From: Viridothelium virens
Lineage: Eukaryota; Ascomycota; Dothideomycetes; Trypetheliales; Trypetheliaceae
NCBI GenBank assembly: GCA_010094025.1
Contig: ML991771.1
Location: 930,001 to 994,000, forward strand
Direction: 5' to 3'
Length of the DNA: 64,000 bases
Position numbers and translations under genes: made by a program. Under the pieces are notes generated by a model. That model saw nothing but the letters and a program-made list of their open reading frames with translations, was not told where the DNA came from and ran no database searches. Of the stretch, positions 43,474-55,206 are shown one piece after another (position 1 is the stretch's first letter; each line of letters starts with the position of its first letter).

Positions 43474-44674
43474 CTTGTGGTCCAAATGACTCCTTTTCAT
43501 AGATTATGGCAATGCATATCTGGAAGATTGCATAGGCTTCGCTACTAGCCCGTTATCCTTTAGCTGTAGCAAGATAGATTAACCTTGAAGTCACTCCAGG
43601 TAGAGCAGGGACACGGTAGTCTGTAATGGTTTCTCCAGCAAACAGAGGAAGAAGTGGGCTCTGTAGATAGACCATTAAAGGGATGACTTGGTGACTTGAA
43701 CTTGATCTTTGCGTACAGGCAATATTGTGAAGATCCTTGGCGAGCCCGGGGTCTTCATCACGAACAATACGAACACAAGTGGATGGGATAAGTTTTTTCA
43801 TTGGACCTCTTCCACTTGTACCGCCGCTCGGCAAGAATTTCGTGCGAGGCTCGGTGTATTGGGTGGGCGACAGCTTCTCGGGCCAGCCTCACCGTATCTT
43901 CATGGGTTCATTTTTGATCGGCACCTGAGAGCTTTTGGGCTCCCAACCTATCGCTCATTGGTGGCGAGGAGAATTGAGTCAGCCGGCGGAAGCGGTTGGG
44001 AGTGGTGGCACCGTGGGATGGGATCACGGACGCGGCTACGGCTTCTTCGGCAAGGATACACTCATCGTCAGGTTGGCCGACCTTCAATTCCACTTCTACG
44101 ACTTACTTTCCCCTCGTTTCCGCCTGCGTGCTGGTGGTTGTCGAGTCCAATTGCCACAGGCAGATCTGCCCACCTACCATTCGCCATCAAACATTCGCAT
44201 CATCGTCCTATCGCGCCAACCCTGCATCTTTCGCAGCTTTCTGGGCCCCGCCGTCTGGTGTAAACTAGTACATCGTTTTATCGTACTCCGTATCTCGCTC
44301 TTCGGCTGTGTATGACGCCCGAGCTCGATCAGACATCACCATCTACTCCCATTACACGCCTCTTACTCGAGTCATCGTCCTCTGAATCGTCTTGAAGAAC
44401 CTTCGCTGGGCGATGTATGCTTGGGAACAAATGATAACAACACCTTGGAGCAACTACTTGGGCTACATCCACTAGCAGCTTTTTCTCCGCCTGATAATCC
44501 TTTCAACCCATTTTGCGATCAAAGACTCTGCTGCCTCTGTGTTCTGGTCAATCGAGAAACACTGATATTCCCTTTACACCGCTATTTTCGTGTGCTGCAG
44601 TTCTTCGGGCATTTGGGACACGATTCGGGCAGATTTTTGGCTTGGAGTATCATTACAGTAGCAGCCGGTCCAGC
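43474..44674. other. ATP25-kinase gap, probable long 5' leader of the kinase
   Basis: 1.2 kb without a supported gene. Several overlapping plus-strand open frames (for example 43709-44263 and 43935-44315) start with ATGs but have biased, non-protein-like composition, so I read them as leader or chance frames. The stretch from 44300 is C/T-rich and abuts the kinase start. One exact GTACTCCGTA lies at 44283-44292. Confidence 0.45.
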
Positions 44675-47206
44675 ATGTCGGAAAGAGACCCGATTGAGAC
44701 GGGCCAACAGGCCGTCAGATTCACCTCAGTGAATCAAGAAATATCTCCTGAGCCTGATTTACAACCAGTCGAGACTTTGACCGCGCCAGACCATCCACCT
44801 AAGCAGAAGTTGACCGCAGAAGCCCAAGAGGAGCTGCGCAATCTCTCCGTCACTCTTCACAAGTCGAAGCTTCAAGCAAGGCGAATGGAGAATTTCGCTT
44901 ATGAGCCCGTATCGCTACCACCATCAAGAGTACGTTGTTCACCCCGGACTTCGTTTCATTCCCATATTATCTTCCCTCTGCCGCGCATTGTATAATCTAA
45001 CACTGCCTAGGCTCCATCGCCTTCGGGCTCTCAGAATCCGTCACGCCAAGCAACTCATTCAGCTGGCAACACACCACGTCAATCACCACCTACTTCCGCT
45101 GTCCATTCTCCACCACTAACGCCGCATCACACCAACTCTCGTGAAGAATCAAGTAGCGCGACGACTGGCAAACTCGCTCCAAGCAAACATGCCCATGATC
45201 CAGCAATCATGACACCCCAGGGTTCTCCTCCTCATGAACCTCCCCCTACTTCGGTGCCAAACGCATACGACGAACCGAAACTAGGCAGCGCGTCAACATC
45301 TGGTCCTTCTACCTCCTCGGGACAGATCTCAACCCAAGCATCTTCTGCGTCCGACTCATCTGGACCAGTCGCCAGTCATCCGAAGCATACGCCAAATTTC
45401 ACAGTAGGTCCTTTGGGAGACTCCCTCCCTCCATCTCATGAAGGTAGCCCAACTGGTACGCCTGGGAGTACGACCCCTGGCACGACAACTCCCTATAGCC
45501 GACCTTTTACGCCTCAGGGGGAACGGGACGATCCATATGCCCGAAGCAAACGACCGCCACAGCCCAGAAATCTGGATGCAATCGATGCAAGGTTTATCTT
45601 CGGTAGCAGAGATCCACGACGGCAGACGTATGTGGGACCATCATCCTCAAGTCTACCCCGCCCTTCTGCCAGTGGAGTTGATATAGCTAAGGTGGAGAAC
45701 AAGAGACACAGTTTGTTTGGTGGAGTTCCGAAACCACAAGAGGATAATGGATCCGTATCGTCGCACAAACCGCACGGCTCAATGTCGGAATTAAAAAGAT
45801 TTTTCAAAATTGGAGGCAACAAAGGTAAGGAAAAGCGTGCACAGTCGCCAACAGGCTCAAAAAGATCAAGTAGAATGTATACCTCTGGATCTCGCACGCC
45901 TCCTCAGCAGCAAGTTGCTGCCGCCGCCCAACAAAGTGTTCCTTTTGCTGATGACCATGGCCTCCAAACAAAGTACGGGAAGTTCGGCAAAGTACTGGGC
46001 TCCGGTGCTGGGGGATCGGTCCGACTCATGAAAAGAAGTAGTGATGGCGTCACTTTTGCAGTGAAGCAATTCCGCGCTCGTCATTCCTATGAGACTGAAA
46101 GAGAGTACAGTAAAAAGGTGACGGCAGAATTCTGCATAGGATCAACATTACACCATGGCAATATTATCGAAACGATGGACATTGTCCACGAAAAAGGGAC
46201 TTGGTATGAAGTGATGGAATATGCTCCGTACGATCTCTTCGCATGTGTCATGACGGGGAAGATGTCCCGCGAAGAATGCTCCTGCGCTACTCTTCAGATT
46301 CTCAGTGGTGTCACCTATCTCCATAGCATGGGTCTTGCACACCGAGATTTGAAGCTTGACAACGTGGTCGTCAATGAACATGGGATCATGAAGATAATTG
46401 ATTTTGGTAGTGCAGTGGTGTTCCGATATCCCTTTGAGAATGACATTGTTCTTGCGAGTGGTGAGAAGCATAATCACTTGTCGATCCCCTGACTTTGCTA
46501 ACGTTTCATAGGGGTCGTTGGATCTGATCCTTATCTTGCCCCGGAAGTGTACGACAATGCCAAGTACGACCCCCAGCCAACGGATATCTGGTCGCTTGCT
46601 ATCATCTTCTGTTGTATGACTTTGCGCCGTTTTCCCTGGAAAGCGCCTCGAATATCCGATAATTCGTATCGCCTTTTCATTGCACCTCCAGATCCCGCCC
46701 AACAGGCTGCCGACACGAGGCGATCGTCTGAACAGGCCAAGTCTAGTTTGAACTTAGCCGAAGCCAATGATGACAGAAAGCGTGCAGCATCCGAATCTGG
46801 ACCTGTAGAGCGCGACGACGACAGCAAGTCTGTCGCGTCCAATCATCATCATCATCACCACCGCCACCACAATGGAGCAAAGTCAGATCCACCAACCTCG
46901 ACAAATGGTGCAGGTCACGCTTCCTCTGAAGTCTCAAATTCCTCGTCGTCGCAGACATCACAGACTATCAAAGGGCCTTGGAGGCTACTGCGCCTGCTGC
47001 CGCGAGAAACTAGACATATTATCGGGCGCATGTTGGAAATTGACCCAAGGAGACGGGCAACACTGGAAGAGATTCTCCAAGATAAATGGGTCAGCTCGGC
47101 CCCAGTATGTAGGCAAGAAGAAGGGGGCCGGGTCATTAGGCAGGGTACTCATGAACACACTCTTGAGCCAGGTGGACAGGGTACGCCTGCTCCCAGTAAG
47201 AAGTAG
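44675..47206 (+). CDS. HAL4/SAT4-type serine/threonine protein kinase, three exons
   Basis: Exons are 44675-44929, 45011-46460 and 46512-47206; introns are 81 and 51 bases, and the product has 799 residues. The first 400 residues are Ser/Pro/Thr-rich. The kinase domain begins near 405 with [20 protein letters not shown] (glycine loop about 415-421), the ATP-binding Lys in FAVKQF near 436, catalytic HRDLKLDN near 529, DFGSA near 549 and the APE motif in YLAPEVYD. These features match the fungal Hal4/Sat4-Hal5 group, which regulates Trk potassium transport and plasma-membrane permeases. A roughly 100-residue disordered insert containing six consecutive His lies between APE and the C-lobe helix that restarts at GPWRLLRLL. 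Confidence 0.9.
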
Positions 47207-48184
47207 GTTGCCGTTTGGATTAAGCGTCAGAAAATGGGGAATCATGATGCACACAGACGAACAGTGTCTTGACAGTCCGATGCGCACACAGGAGCTCGTG
47301 AAGGGTTTGACTGCCATGGAATGTCATGAGGCAGGACTCAATTCGGCGAAAATTGGGAATACCAGGGATAATTGCATTAGATCGTTCAGGGCAGAGCAAA
47401 GTACCTAGTGCATAGATACGTCTTTTGGTTCGTCTTCCATATGCCAACGAGTCCGGCATTGTTGACTTTAGAGTCGTAGCAATAAAGTCGAGCTCAAATA
47501 GGTCGTAGCTGACAGTCAAGCAACCCAATGGATGTCGAAGGAGCAGATTGCCAGTATTCGTTGGGATAGTAGTACAATACCTATCCTTCTGACTATACGG
47601 AGTACACTCTTGAACTGAATTCACCACACCTGATATGGGTTAGCACACGCTGTAAATGATTTGAATCTCCGCAGGTTGATCGCGGCATCACTCATGAACC
47701 ATCAGATAGGCTTGCCAATGTGGAATGCACCCAAAGTTGTCGACGTCGACCTATTAAAGCAATCATGACATCCTACAGCTGCAATCTTCGCTACAGTGGT
47801 CTTTTCTCTCAACACGTCTGAAGGGAGAAAGTCGTGGCACTGGTTCACGCATTATAAAGCGAATGTTCTCAACCACGTTGAAAAACGACCTGACCACACA
47901 TCCGAAGCCCTGTCGACTGACAATATTTGCCCGGGGCCGACTCTATCGATCTCAAGTCAGGACACTCCTGGTCCCCTATCAAAATCCAAGTGATGAAGAT
48001 TTGAGGATGACAGCATCAATATTTTCTAATTCAAGATTGTATAAATCTCATATATACAAAGAAAGAAGATCTGTGAGCTTCTCTGTCGAGAGAATGGAAG
48101 CACTTCACATGTTATCAGTCACGCATCCACCCAAAACCTCTTGAGGACGAGTCGTTTCAGCCTTTTTCTCCAAACCTGTCGTAT
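47207..48184. other. Intergenic, nothing recognised
   Basis: About 980 bases lie between the 3' ends of the convergent kinase and CE5 esterase genes. Open frames on both strands lack motifs. It has one exact TACGGAGTAC at 47596-47605. The right part is AT-richer than its surroundings. Confidence 0.5.
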
Positions 48185-48957
48185 TTACAATTTGCTGTTC
48201 ACGAATGTCAAAGCAGCCTGTCCGTACTCAGATCCGTAGCCCTGGTGTGTAGCTGCATCATTGCCATTGGAGCAGTAGGGATCGGCGGCATCGCAGTAGC
48301 TTTGAATCTTTGACGAGAAGGAGCCGCAGGTGAAGCCATTCGGGCGAGCGTCGAATCCACCTGCGGTTGAAGTACCGACATTGAAGGGCTCCCCTGGAGA
48401 GTGTCTTGGGTCTCCCATCCAGATAACCGCCTTGACTTGAGCCTGTGCTGCAGTCGAGATGGTAGCTGCAGTGCTGCTGATTCCCTGGTTTGTATCACCA
48501 CCTCCGCACAGTGCATCGTCGAAGATTTGAGCGCCCTGATGCCAATGTCGTTTCGTAAGCAATGCACATGAACCGTCTCGCACTCACTCCGTTCGTCTCC
48601 TTCACTGAAGCTCTCAGGTAGGAAAGTATTACTCACCTGCGAGTATCCGACAAGGACCAACTCCGTACTTGGGCATTCGCTGTTGAAAGAATTGACCTGG
48701 CTTGCTACAGCTGATACGCCTGCTTGCACCGATGAGCCGTAATCAGACCCCCCTGCTGCAGGATAGGAGATTGCTTCGGCTGTTGATCCAGAGTGAGCGT
48801 TCAGGATCAAATTAACGACTGTACCGGCAGATCCGTATCCGGCAGCAGCAGTTGTTTCTCGAGCTCCAAAGACATGGATATTCGGGCAGGCTCGACGCTC
48901 AAGTGGAGCAGCGAGTGCTTGACTGACAACAAGCGCTGCGGCGATTTTGTAGAACAT
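48185..48957 (-). CDS. Secreted CE5 esterase (acetylxylan esterase/cutinase family)
   Basis: Exons are 48957-48637 and 48535-48185, with a 101-base intron at 48536-48636 (GTGAGT...CATCAG). The join rebuilds the nucleophile motif GYSQ|GAQ, and the product has 223 residues. A signal peptide is clear: MFYKIAAALVVSQALAAPLE, with a dibasic site (RR) just after. The alpha/beta-hydrolase core has CPNIHVFGARETTAAAGYG, the catalytic Ser in GYSQG, and a C-terminal Asp/His region (CDAADPYCSNG...THQGYGSEYG) that supplies the rest of the triad. Cysteines are placed as in acetylxylan esterase II. Likely substrate is acetylated xylan; cutin is the alternative. Confidence 0.9.
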
Positions 48958-50450
48958 GGTGGAGAGCAGAAGATGAGTGGTGCTTTTAGAAAACGAAGCG
49001 GTGATGTGAAGCGCAGAAACGAGCTCTGTAACCTTCTACAAGATCCTTTAAGTAAACCTGTGATTTGACGAGGCACTGTCGGAGCAAAGGATTAAGGAAC
49101 GAAAGGGCCATAATGTTTTCCAATAGACAACCATGATCAACCGATCCGTGATGCTTGGAGGATACTACGCGTATTATTGGAGAAATCATCCTGAAATTTC
49201 GCTCCTGCCGGAGCTAAGACCCAGGCTTGACTTCCGGTACGCTCATGACAGTAGATATTCGAAGATTAGTGACTTACCATTTTGCCTGAATGAAAGTCAC
49301 GCAGTCAGCAGACTTAGCAGGCTCAGCACATCCACTTTAGCAGCGTCTAACTGGGTGTACGCTTCGTAGTGAAGACATGAAGGTAGGCGTCGAGTGCTAG
49401 CCTTTCCTATTTGGACCATACTGAATTTATCCCAGACTTGGAATCATGGAATATGTGACATGAGATGTTTCACATACACAAGAACATCATTCCCCGCAGA
49501 CCCGGAAACTAGGGTTTCGGTAGCTTCCGCATCCGATCTTGCCTGATGTCATAAACCGAATACCAACATTGGTGAGCTCGCTCATTCAGGCTGAATTCTA
49601 TAGGAGCCGCTCCAACATGAATACGGCATTTTGGATTATCTAAGCCCAACAAGGAGTTCCTTGTCACTATTTTCCGTGAAATCTAGGATTCTGACTGTGG
49701 GTAAGATGAACGTTTACGTTTTATTGAGGCCCTTGGCTATGACTTGATAGAAGACCCGTTTCGACTTTAATCCTCACCCTGAACCGCACCAATTTACTTA
49801 ACATCGGTTACGTGGTTATGAGAGTGACGAAAATATTGTCGGCTCAAATCGTTGACTGCTGAGTTTTGACTTGGTGCCAGGAAAAGCTAGTGTTCTTTCC
49901 TCTCCCGGCTATTAAGACTTCCAATGCTGTACTCCGTACAATAGGGGTTATTCTGCCAATCCCTGCGACCTGTCTGGTGCGATTTGAGAAATTGGATGTG
50001 GTCATGATTGAGAAAACCCTCGTCAGACTGCAGAGCATTCCTCCAAATGCAACCACCTCTGCTTCCTGTCAAAAACCCCATCCACAAGAATGCTGTTCGG
50101 ATCATGCTCCATTTCTGGTTGCAAGTCCTCAACAATTGGTAGTCTGATGAAATAATTTTAGCAATCTAGTTCTGTACATCGAACACGTAATTCGCGTCCT
50201 CGTTCGGTCAGCAAATAGGTCTTCTCAGTATCTAGTGGAGCACATGTACCCAGGGTCATTTTATGCATTCATATTCTATGCCGTTATGCTTACGAACACC
50301 GAAGGCGGAGACAAGCTACATGTAGATGATAGAGACCTTAGGTAAAGGTTCAACGCTATCTTCAGTTTGGTAACGACAATGTCTCCTATCTGCTCTCAAG
50401 AACTCGAGGAGAAAAAAAAGAGGCGAGTACCAAGATGAAAAAAATTATCA

Positions 50451-50561
50451 GGGTCTTGCCGCGACTCGAACGCGGGGCCTCTCGCAAATCATACATACGA
50501 CCTTGTATGTATAGAGCCTAGGTTACCCTAAGCGAGAATCATACCACTAGACCACAAGACC
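50451..50561 (-). tRNA. tRNA-Pro (AGG) with a 39-base intron
   Basis: On the minus strand the acceptor stem GGTCTTG pairs perfectly with CAAGACC, and the discriminator is C as in eukaryotic tRNA-Pro. The A-box region reads GGTCTAGTGG and the T-arm reads GCGTTCGAGTCGC. The anticodon stem CTCGC/GCGAG encloses TT-AGG-G...T, giving anticodon AGG. The 39-base intron (50487-50525) sits after position 37 in the canonical place, leaving a 72-base mature RNA. The intron contains an 8-base-pair hairpin (50491-50498 with 50505-50512). A T7 run follows downstream and would act as the Pol III terminator. Confidence 0.95.
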
Positions 50562-50770
50562 CATGTTCTACGAGTTATTGCGGCTTCATGATCAAATTTT
50601 CAATATATTTCATCTCTTTGATAGATTTCATTTCTCTATCTTTCACAACTCTCGTCGTCCTTTTTAATTCTCTCTACTATTCAAGTCTACTTCTGCTTCA
50701 CTACTCACCGGAATACTGACTCCCTGCTTCTCTTATTTCTTCTACTATTTTTTGCAACTCGTCTTTTTTG

Positions 50771-50947
50771 ACCTGATCTGTCACGGACCGTGGCCCATCA
50801 ACATGCGCATAAGGTAGACCTGATCTACGGCTAAACCCCGGATGACGCTACATGCATGCACATAGGTCTGATTCACGGTTGAACCTCGGATAAGGTCGGA
50901 GTTGACCCAGCATCGGAGCTAGGGGTTTTTCCGTGCGCAGACCTGAT
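50771..50947 (+). repeat. Degenerate tandem repeat, unit about 47 bases
   Basis: The word ACCTGAT or its variant GTCTGAT recurs at 50771, 50818, 50866 and 50941, at spacings of 47, 48 and 75 bases. Flanking text also repeats in diverged form: CATGCGCATAAGGT against CATGCACATAGGT, and TACGGCTAAACCCCGGAT against CACGGTTGAACCTCGGAT. The differences are mostly C/T and G/A. The array lies about 210 bases from the 5' side of the tRNA-Pro gene. Confidence 0.6.
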
Positions 50948-52822
50948 TATCAGCGAAGCCACGCACTCCAAAACCTCTCTGTAGCTAGGTAAATATTGGT
51001 TCATCAACAGTACATCTTAGTTTGCTACTCTGACGTAATCCTTCTCTCCTCTTTCCTGATCTATTTCTTGCCTTTCCGAATAGTTTCTTACGGCCGTCAA
51101 AATCCAGAGCACGTGCACCTTTTGGAGGGAAGAGAATATCAAAAATGTAGCACGGAGTACGTCGCAATTTCAAGCGATTTGGGTATCGAGAGTACCTCTA
51201 ATACAGAAGTAAGTAATGTACATCCGACGAATAACAAAACGCGTCTGGCCGATATCTCTCTCCATGCTCACATTAATTTTCGCAACTGCTCCGTCTCCCC
51301 TCAAATATATATAATCCTGTCCTGAGCAATCACTGGTACGTCAACACAGTCGCATGCATTTTGGCAACAAAGGTCAAACCGTGTATCAAAGGTTACGAGG
51401 TCCTAGATATCTCCATGTTCTGCATAGATGGCTGCAAACCTGGAACCATTCCGCCCCTTTTTGAGATGTACAATGACCTCGATATTCCTTGATCGCCTTC
51501 TCGAGCCTCTCGGGCGTAGCTTTAGCATCGCGTCATGCTACGTAGTATCCGGTTGAAGAGCCGGCGCTGTTTGGCATCGCTATGGATGAGTGAGGTTCCG
51601 AATCGAAAATGACATGCAGTATAGAAAACTGTTAGTGAGGCCGCAGCTGCCGCCATATTGATGCCCTGCTGGGCCTCCCCGTCATATGCATATTTACGAG
51701 GAACACATGCTTCTAACTCAGCTCGTGCACAGGGAAGGACAGGAACTGACAGTCCCTTACTAAACGCTTTACCGATGCACCTAAGGTATATCGCGATTAC
51801 GATTGCACACTGCCTCTGAGTCGCACCATGTCAAGGGCGATTGAAAATGATTCGGCATTGTTTCGGAAAAAGGTTGAACTGAGTATTTCTGGCCCATCTT
51901 ATCGGGATCATTCATGTGTACATGTAGCTCCTTGGGGGAACGCCTGTAACTGTTAGGCTGTTATCGTCAACCTCCGGCTCTGGATTGGGTGATGTTTCCC
52001 ATCATTGGGAAGTATCAGAGCCGACGCCTTGAAACAAGTTTTCGTAGGCTCCAGGAACTCATGGTCTGTAGACATGGTCCGCAATATAACTTGGGCAATA
52101 CGTACAGCCTTTCTCTCGAGCAAGGCCGATCTGCCTTTGAGTCTTGCGATTTTGTCCAGATGTTTGAAGCCGCAGGCGATGAATATGAACCTTGATGCTC
52201 TCGAGGATCTCAGTCAGGAGCAGCGGGAAACTTCTGAGAAGACGAAAGGCGGTTCGACGAGTTGGATTGGGTGCTACATAGACCAAAAGACTCGTCAGCA
52301 TCGCCGCCTCGAAGCGGTTTTCGTTTCTTGAGATTGGTGGAGGCCCCTAAGAGTGTCCCACACTTTGAGTTTATGATTAGAAGTAAATCAGTCTACGGTG
52401 AGTGGCATGAAGAGGCCTTCTGTTATAGATCAGCTTGGGGTGAGGGAAGGGAAACTTGAATTCTTCAAGATCTGCAGGGCCGGGTACCCTCAGCTGTAGC
52501 AAGCCTAAAGAATCCGATTAGCAGGCATGGATGGATTGATCATATCAGACGACTACGCAGGAGTGGCGGAAAAGAAATGTAGCTGATGTCCTCGGACGAA
52601 TCACAGTAACAGTGAGACAAATTCTACACCATGAGACTCGCGGTATGGGTGTGGGCCAAGGAGGCATACAGGATCTATTTCAGCATAGCAGATATCTATC
52701 ATGATCCTTGTAGTCTTCCTCCAGGAGCCTTCGGTCTTCGGAAAGATACAGACTGCAACATTGTTCAAAGTCCGTGATGCTACCTAGATGTTTGAGAAAT
52801 ATGATGCGGTTGAGGCAAGCCC

Positions 52823-54537
52823 TCAAAATTCGTTCGCGCATTCGTACGAAGTAGACATGATGGGATCACCATTCTTGTATTTGCTGACGGCGGGATATGG
52901 GCAAAGGGCCTGATGCCTAATCGTGCCATTGATTGCGCTGGCGCTGGTAGTTGCCAGAGTCTCCGGAACTGTACCATTCTCGACCCAATCTCTTAATGCA
53001 CCTAACACATCATCGGGTAGAGGTCCGTAGCCATTTCCACAGTGTCCAACACCAGGTGCGAAAAAGACACGGTAGAAATCTTGGGTGTCAGGGTAAATAC
53101 TGTTGACACGGTCGTAGTAATTTGCGGTACCATTCGGCATTATGGTACTGTCAGCCAGCCCTTGCCAAGTAATCATCTTGGCGCCTCGTTTGCGGAAAGG
53201 TCCAAGATTTGCGTCGGAAGTACCGATTACGGAGTCATACTGTTGATGGGATTTTTGAAACAATGATTGAAACTCGGAGTAATCGATCTTGGCTGCAAAG
53301 GTTCAGCTAAGTTTGAACGGAGGTACTCAACTCTGCAACAGGTTCAAGTGAAGATTGGCTGCAACTTACCTGTATCAGCAGAGGCATTTTTGTACAGAAA
53401 ATCTCTGAACCAACTATCCGAGATTGCAAAGGGTTGCGCGACTGTGGACCCGTTCGGCCACGTGAATGTTAGGGCTAGAGTGCTGAAGTTTGCTCCGCGC
53501 AGGATCCCGTACCATAGGCTATCGCCATCCAGTGTTGTCGGGCCTTTCCAGACCTGAGCAGCCGGGGCTCCGTCCTCAGTCCTGGGACCATCCCAGATCA
53601 TCCGAATGACCTTAGCCGTATCGTTTGAGAACACAACAGTTGAATTATCATCGCATTCAAAAGTTTGGCCCACGATAGTGACGGGATCGAAGAAGCAGCG
53701 TCCGGGTGCTCCGATGATACCGTCAACAAGGCCATCAATCGCATCACAAGCCGACACTGCGGCAGCAGTAGCATAGTCGAATTCGCATTGTCGCGGGAAA
53801 TGACGCTCATTGTTCATCACTGTAAAAGGCCATTGCTGAGCAGGCGTGAAATCATTCCAATTCACAGCGGGAGCTGAAGCGACAATTCCATCGTAATCAT
53901 CGGGATAATTCTGCGCTTCGCCTAATCCTTGTCTCCCGCCCGTTGAGCATCCTTGCCAATAGGAGTATTTCGGAGGATTGCCGTAGAAACTTTCGACGAT
54001 TTGTTTCCCAATTACAGTCATTTCATGAACCGATCTCGACGCAAAATTCAGGAGAAGGTACTGATTCACGTTGCCAGGACTGGCAAGTGCCCATGCATCC
54101 GCAGAGTTTGGGTTCATACCAACTCCTGCATCTGTACCAACAGCGGCGTAGCCACGCTGGACTGCTGGAGCTAAAGTGTCCCAGTTGGAGACGGCCTCAT
54201 ATCCTCCTCCACCAATACCAACGAATCGTTCATTCCACGCCTCAAGAGGCAGCCAGACCTGGTTGAGGACAGTATCATTGGCGCCAGGATGTGTGAGAGT
54301 GACGTTGATCTGACAGAAGCTAAGACCACTTATGTTCTGCGCAGGCCAATTGTTTGAGAAGGTCGGAATTTCAAGGGCGTAGTTTGTAACGAGGGCGGTT
54401 GTCAACGAGGTTATTTCAGCGCCATAGACTTGAGGAGTTGCAATGCTGTTTGCTGAACATTGTGTGCTGTTGAGTGGAGTGGCTTGGACATAAAGCAAGT
54501 GCAAAAGAAGTAGCTGCAGAAGCTTCAGATTAGACAT
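52823..54537 (-). CDS. Secreted tannase/feruloyl esterase family protein
   Basis: Exons are 54537-53370 and 53292-52823, with a 77-base intron at 53293-53369 (GTAAGT...TTTGCAG) joined as ADTAKIDYSEFQSLF. The product has 545 residues, starting at MSNLKLLQLLLLHLLYVQAT, a signal peptide; an upstream in-frame ATG at 54609 would bury it. Family motifs: WNERFVGIGGGGYEA near 105-120; nucleophile GCSTGGRQG near 200; PDDYDGIVASAPA; Ca-binding-like DAIDGLVDGIIG; and the late His in FFAPGVGHCGNG with MITWQGLADSTI before it. There are many N-glycosylation sites. Tannases and type-C feruloyl esterases release gallic or ferulic acid from plant polymers; the sequence does not decide which. Confidence 0.92.
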
Positions 54538-55206
54538 GATCAAATTCGAAGTGGGGTGGATATGAAAGCCTCGTAGAAGTTGGAGGAGTCGACGTCGACA
54601 TACCTTCATGCAACTCGATACGGAGCATGCTCATCTCTACTCGCGACAGCGGAAACCGAGATTGCTGGAATAGTACCACTGCATTCCTCACAGTATGCCG
54701 GGCATCGGCAACGCGGTACTGATCGTGAGGGGAATATCGTTCTCCTGGCTTGAGTGACGTAGTGGAGAAGAAGAATGGCGGGGAGAACTCTGGCATGGGT
54801 CAGGTCTTTTCTGGGAAGGAGGGGAGCGACAAGCGGAAGAAAGCGTACAGGACACGGTGGCACGCGTTCGACAGAAAACATTGCACCCCACAATCAGGGG
54901 ATACCTCATCGAGTAAAAGCGGCGGTACCAATACTTACGCGTGGACGGATGGAAGCTCTGGGATTTCAGATCGCACGTGATTACTCCCAAGCTCCTGGAA
55001 AGAGAACGACAGCTTTTCCCTAAATATAGAGTACTTTATCCTCCGAATTACGAATGAGCGTACCAAAACATCTTCATGTCTATGATCCTTTCCTACTAAT
55101 CTCATACCAGTGTTGGAATACTAGGTTCTCTACAGGAACCTGGCAATGATAGAAGGAATCGAAAATGTCTGGCATAACAAACTCTGCTCATGGTATCCAA
55201 GGAAAC
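54538..55206. other. Intergenic, nothing recognised
   Basis: About 670 bases lie between the tannase start and the 3' end of the methyltransferase, both on the minus strand. Overlapping open frames on both strands at 54600-55020 mirror one another and lack motifs. It should hold the tannase promoter. Confidence 0.5.

Larger units (their letters stand above)
48958..52822. other. Gene-poor 3.9 kb with one tRNA and a small repeat array
   Basis: Apart from tRNA-Pro (50451-50561) and a degenerate short array (about 50771-50947), nothing is supported. Open frames are short and motif-free. A C/T-rich tract runs from about 50600 to 50770. A plus-strand frame at 51990-52330 (LKQVFVGSRNSW...DALEDLSQEQRETSEK) looks weakly protein-like and may be gene debris. 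I looked for long terminal or inverted repeats and saw none. Confidence 0.5.

Noticed and set aside
43709-44263. 184-residue plus-strand frame upstream of the kinase
   Set aside because: It overlaps several other open frames in the same DNA, has biased composition, no motif and no splice logic.
50771-50947. CRISPR-like array
   Set aside because: The organism is a eukaryote, the units are diverged and contiguous, and there are no spacers or cas genes.
48958-52822. Mobile element in the gene-poor gap
   Set aside because: I found no transposase or reverse-transcriptase motif, no long terminal repeats and no convincing inverted ends; only a short diverged array.
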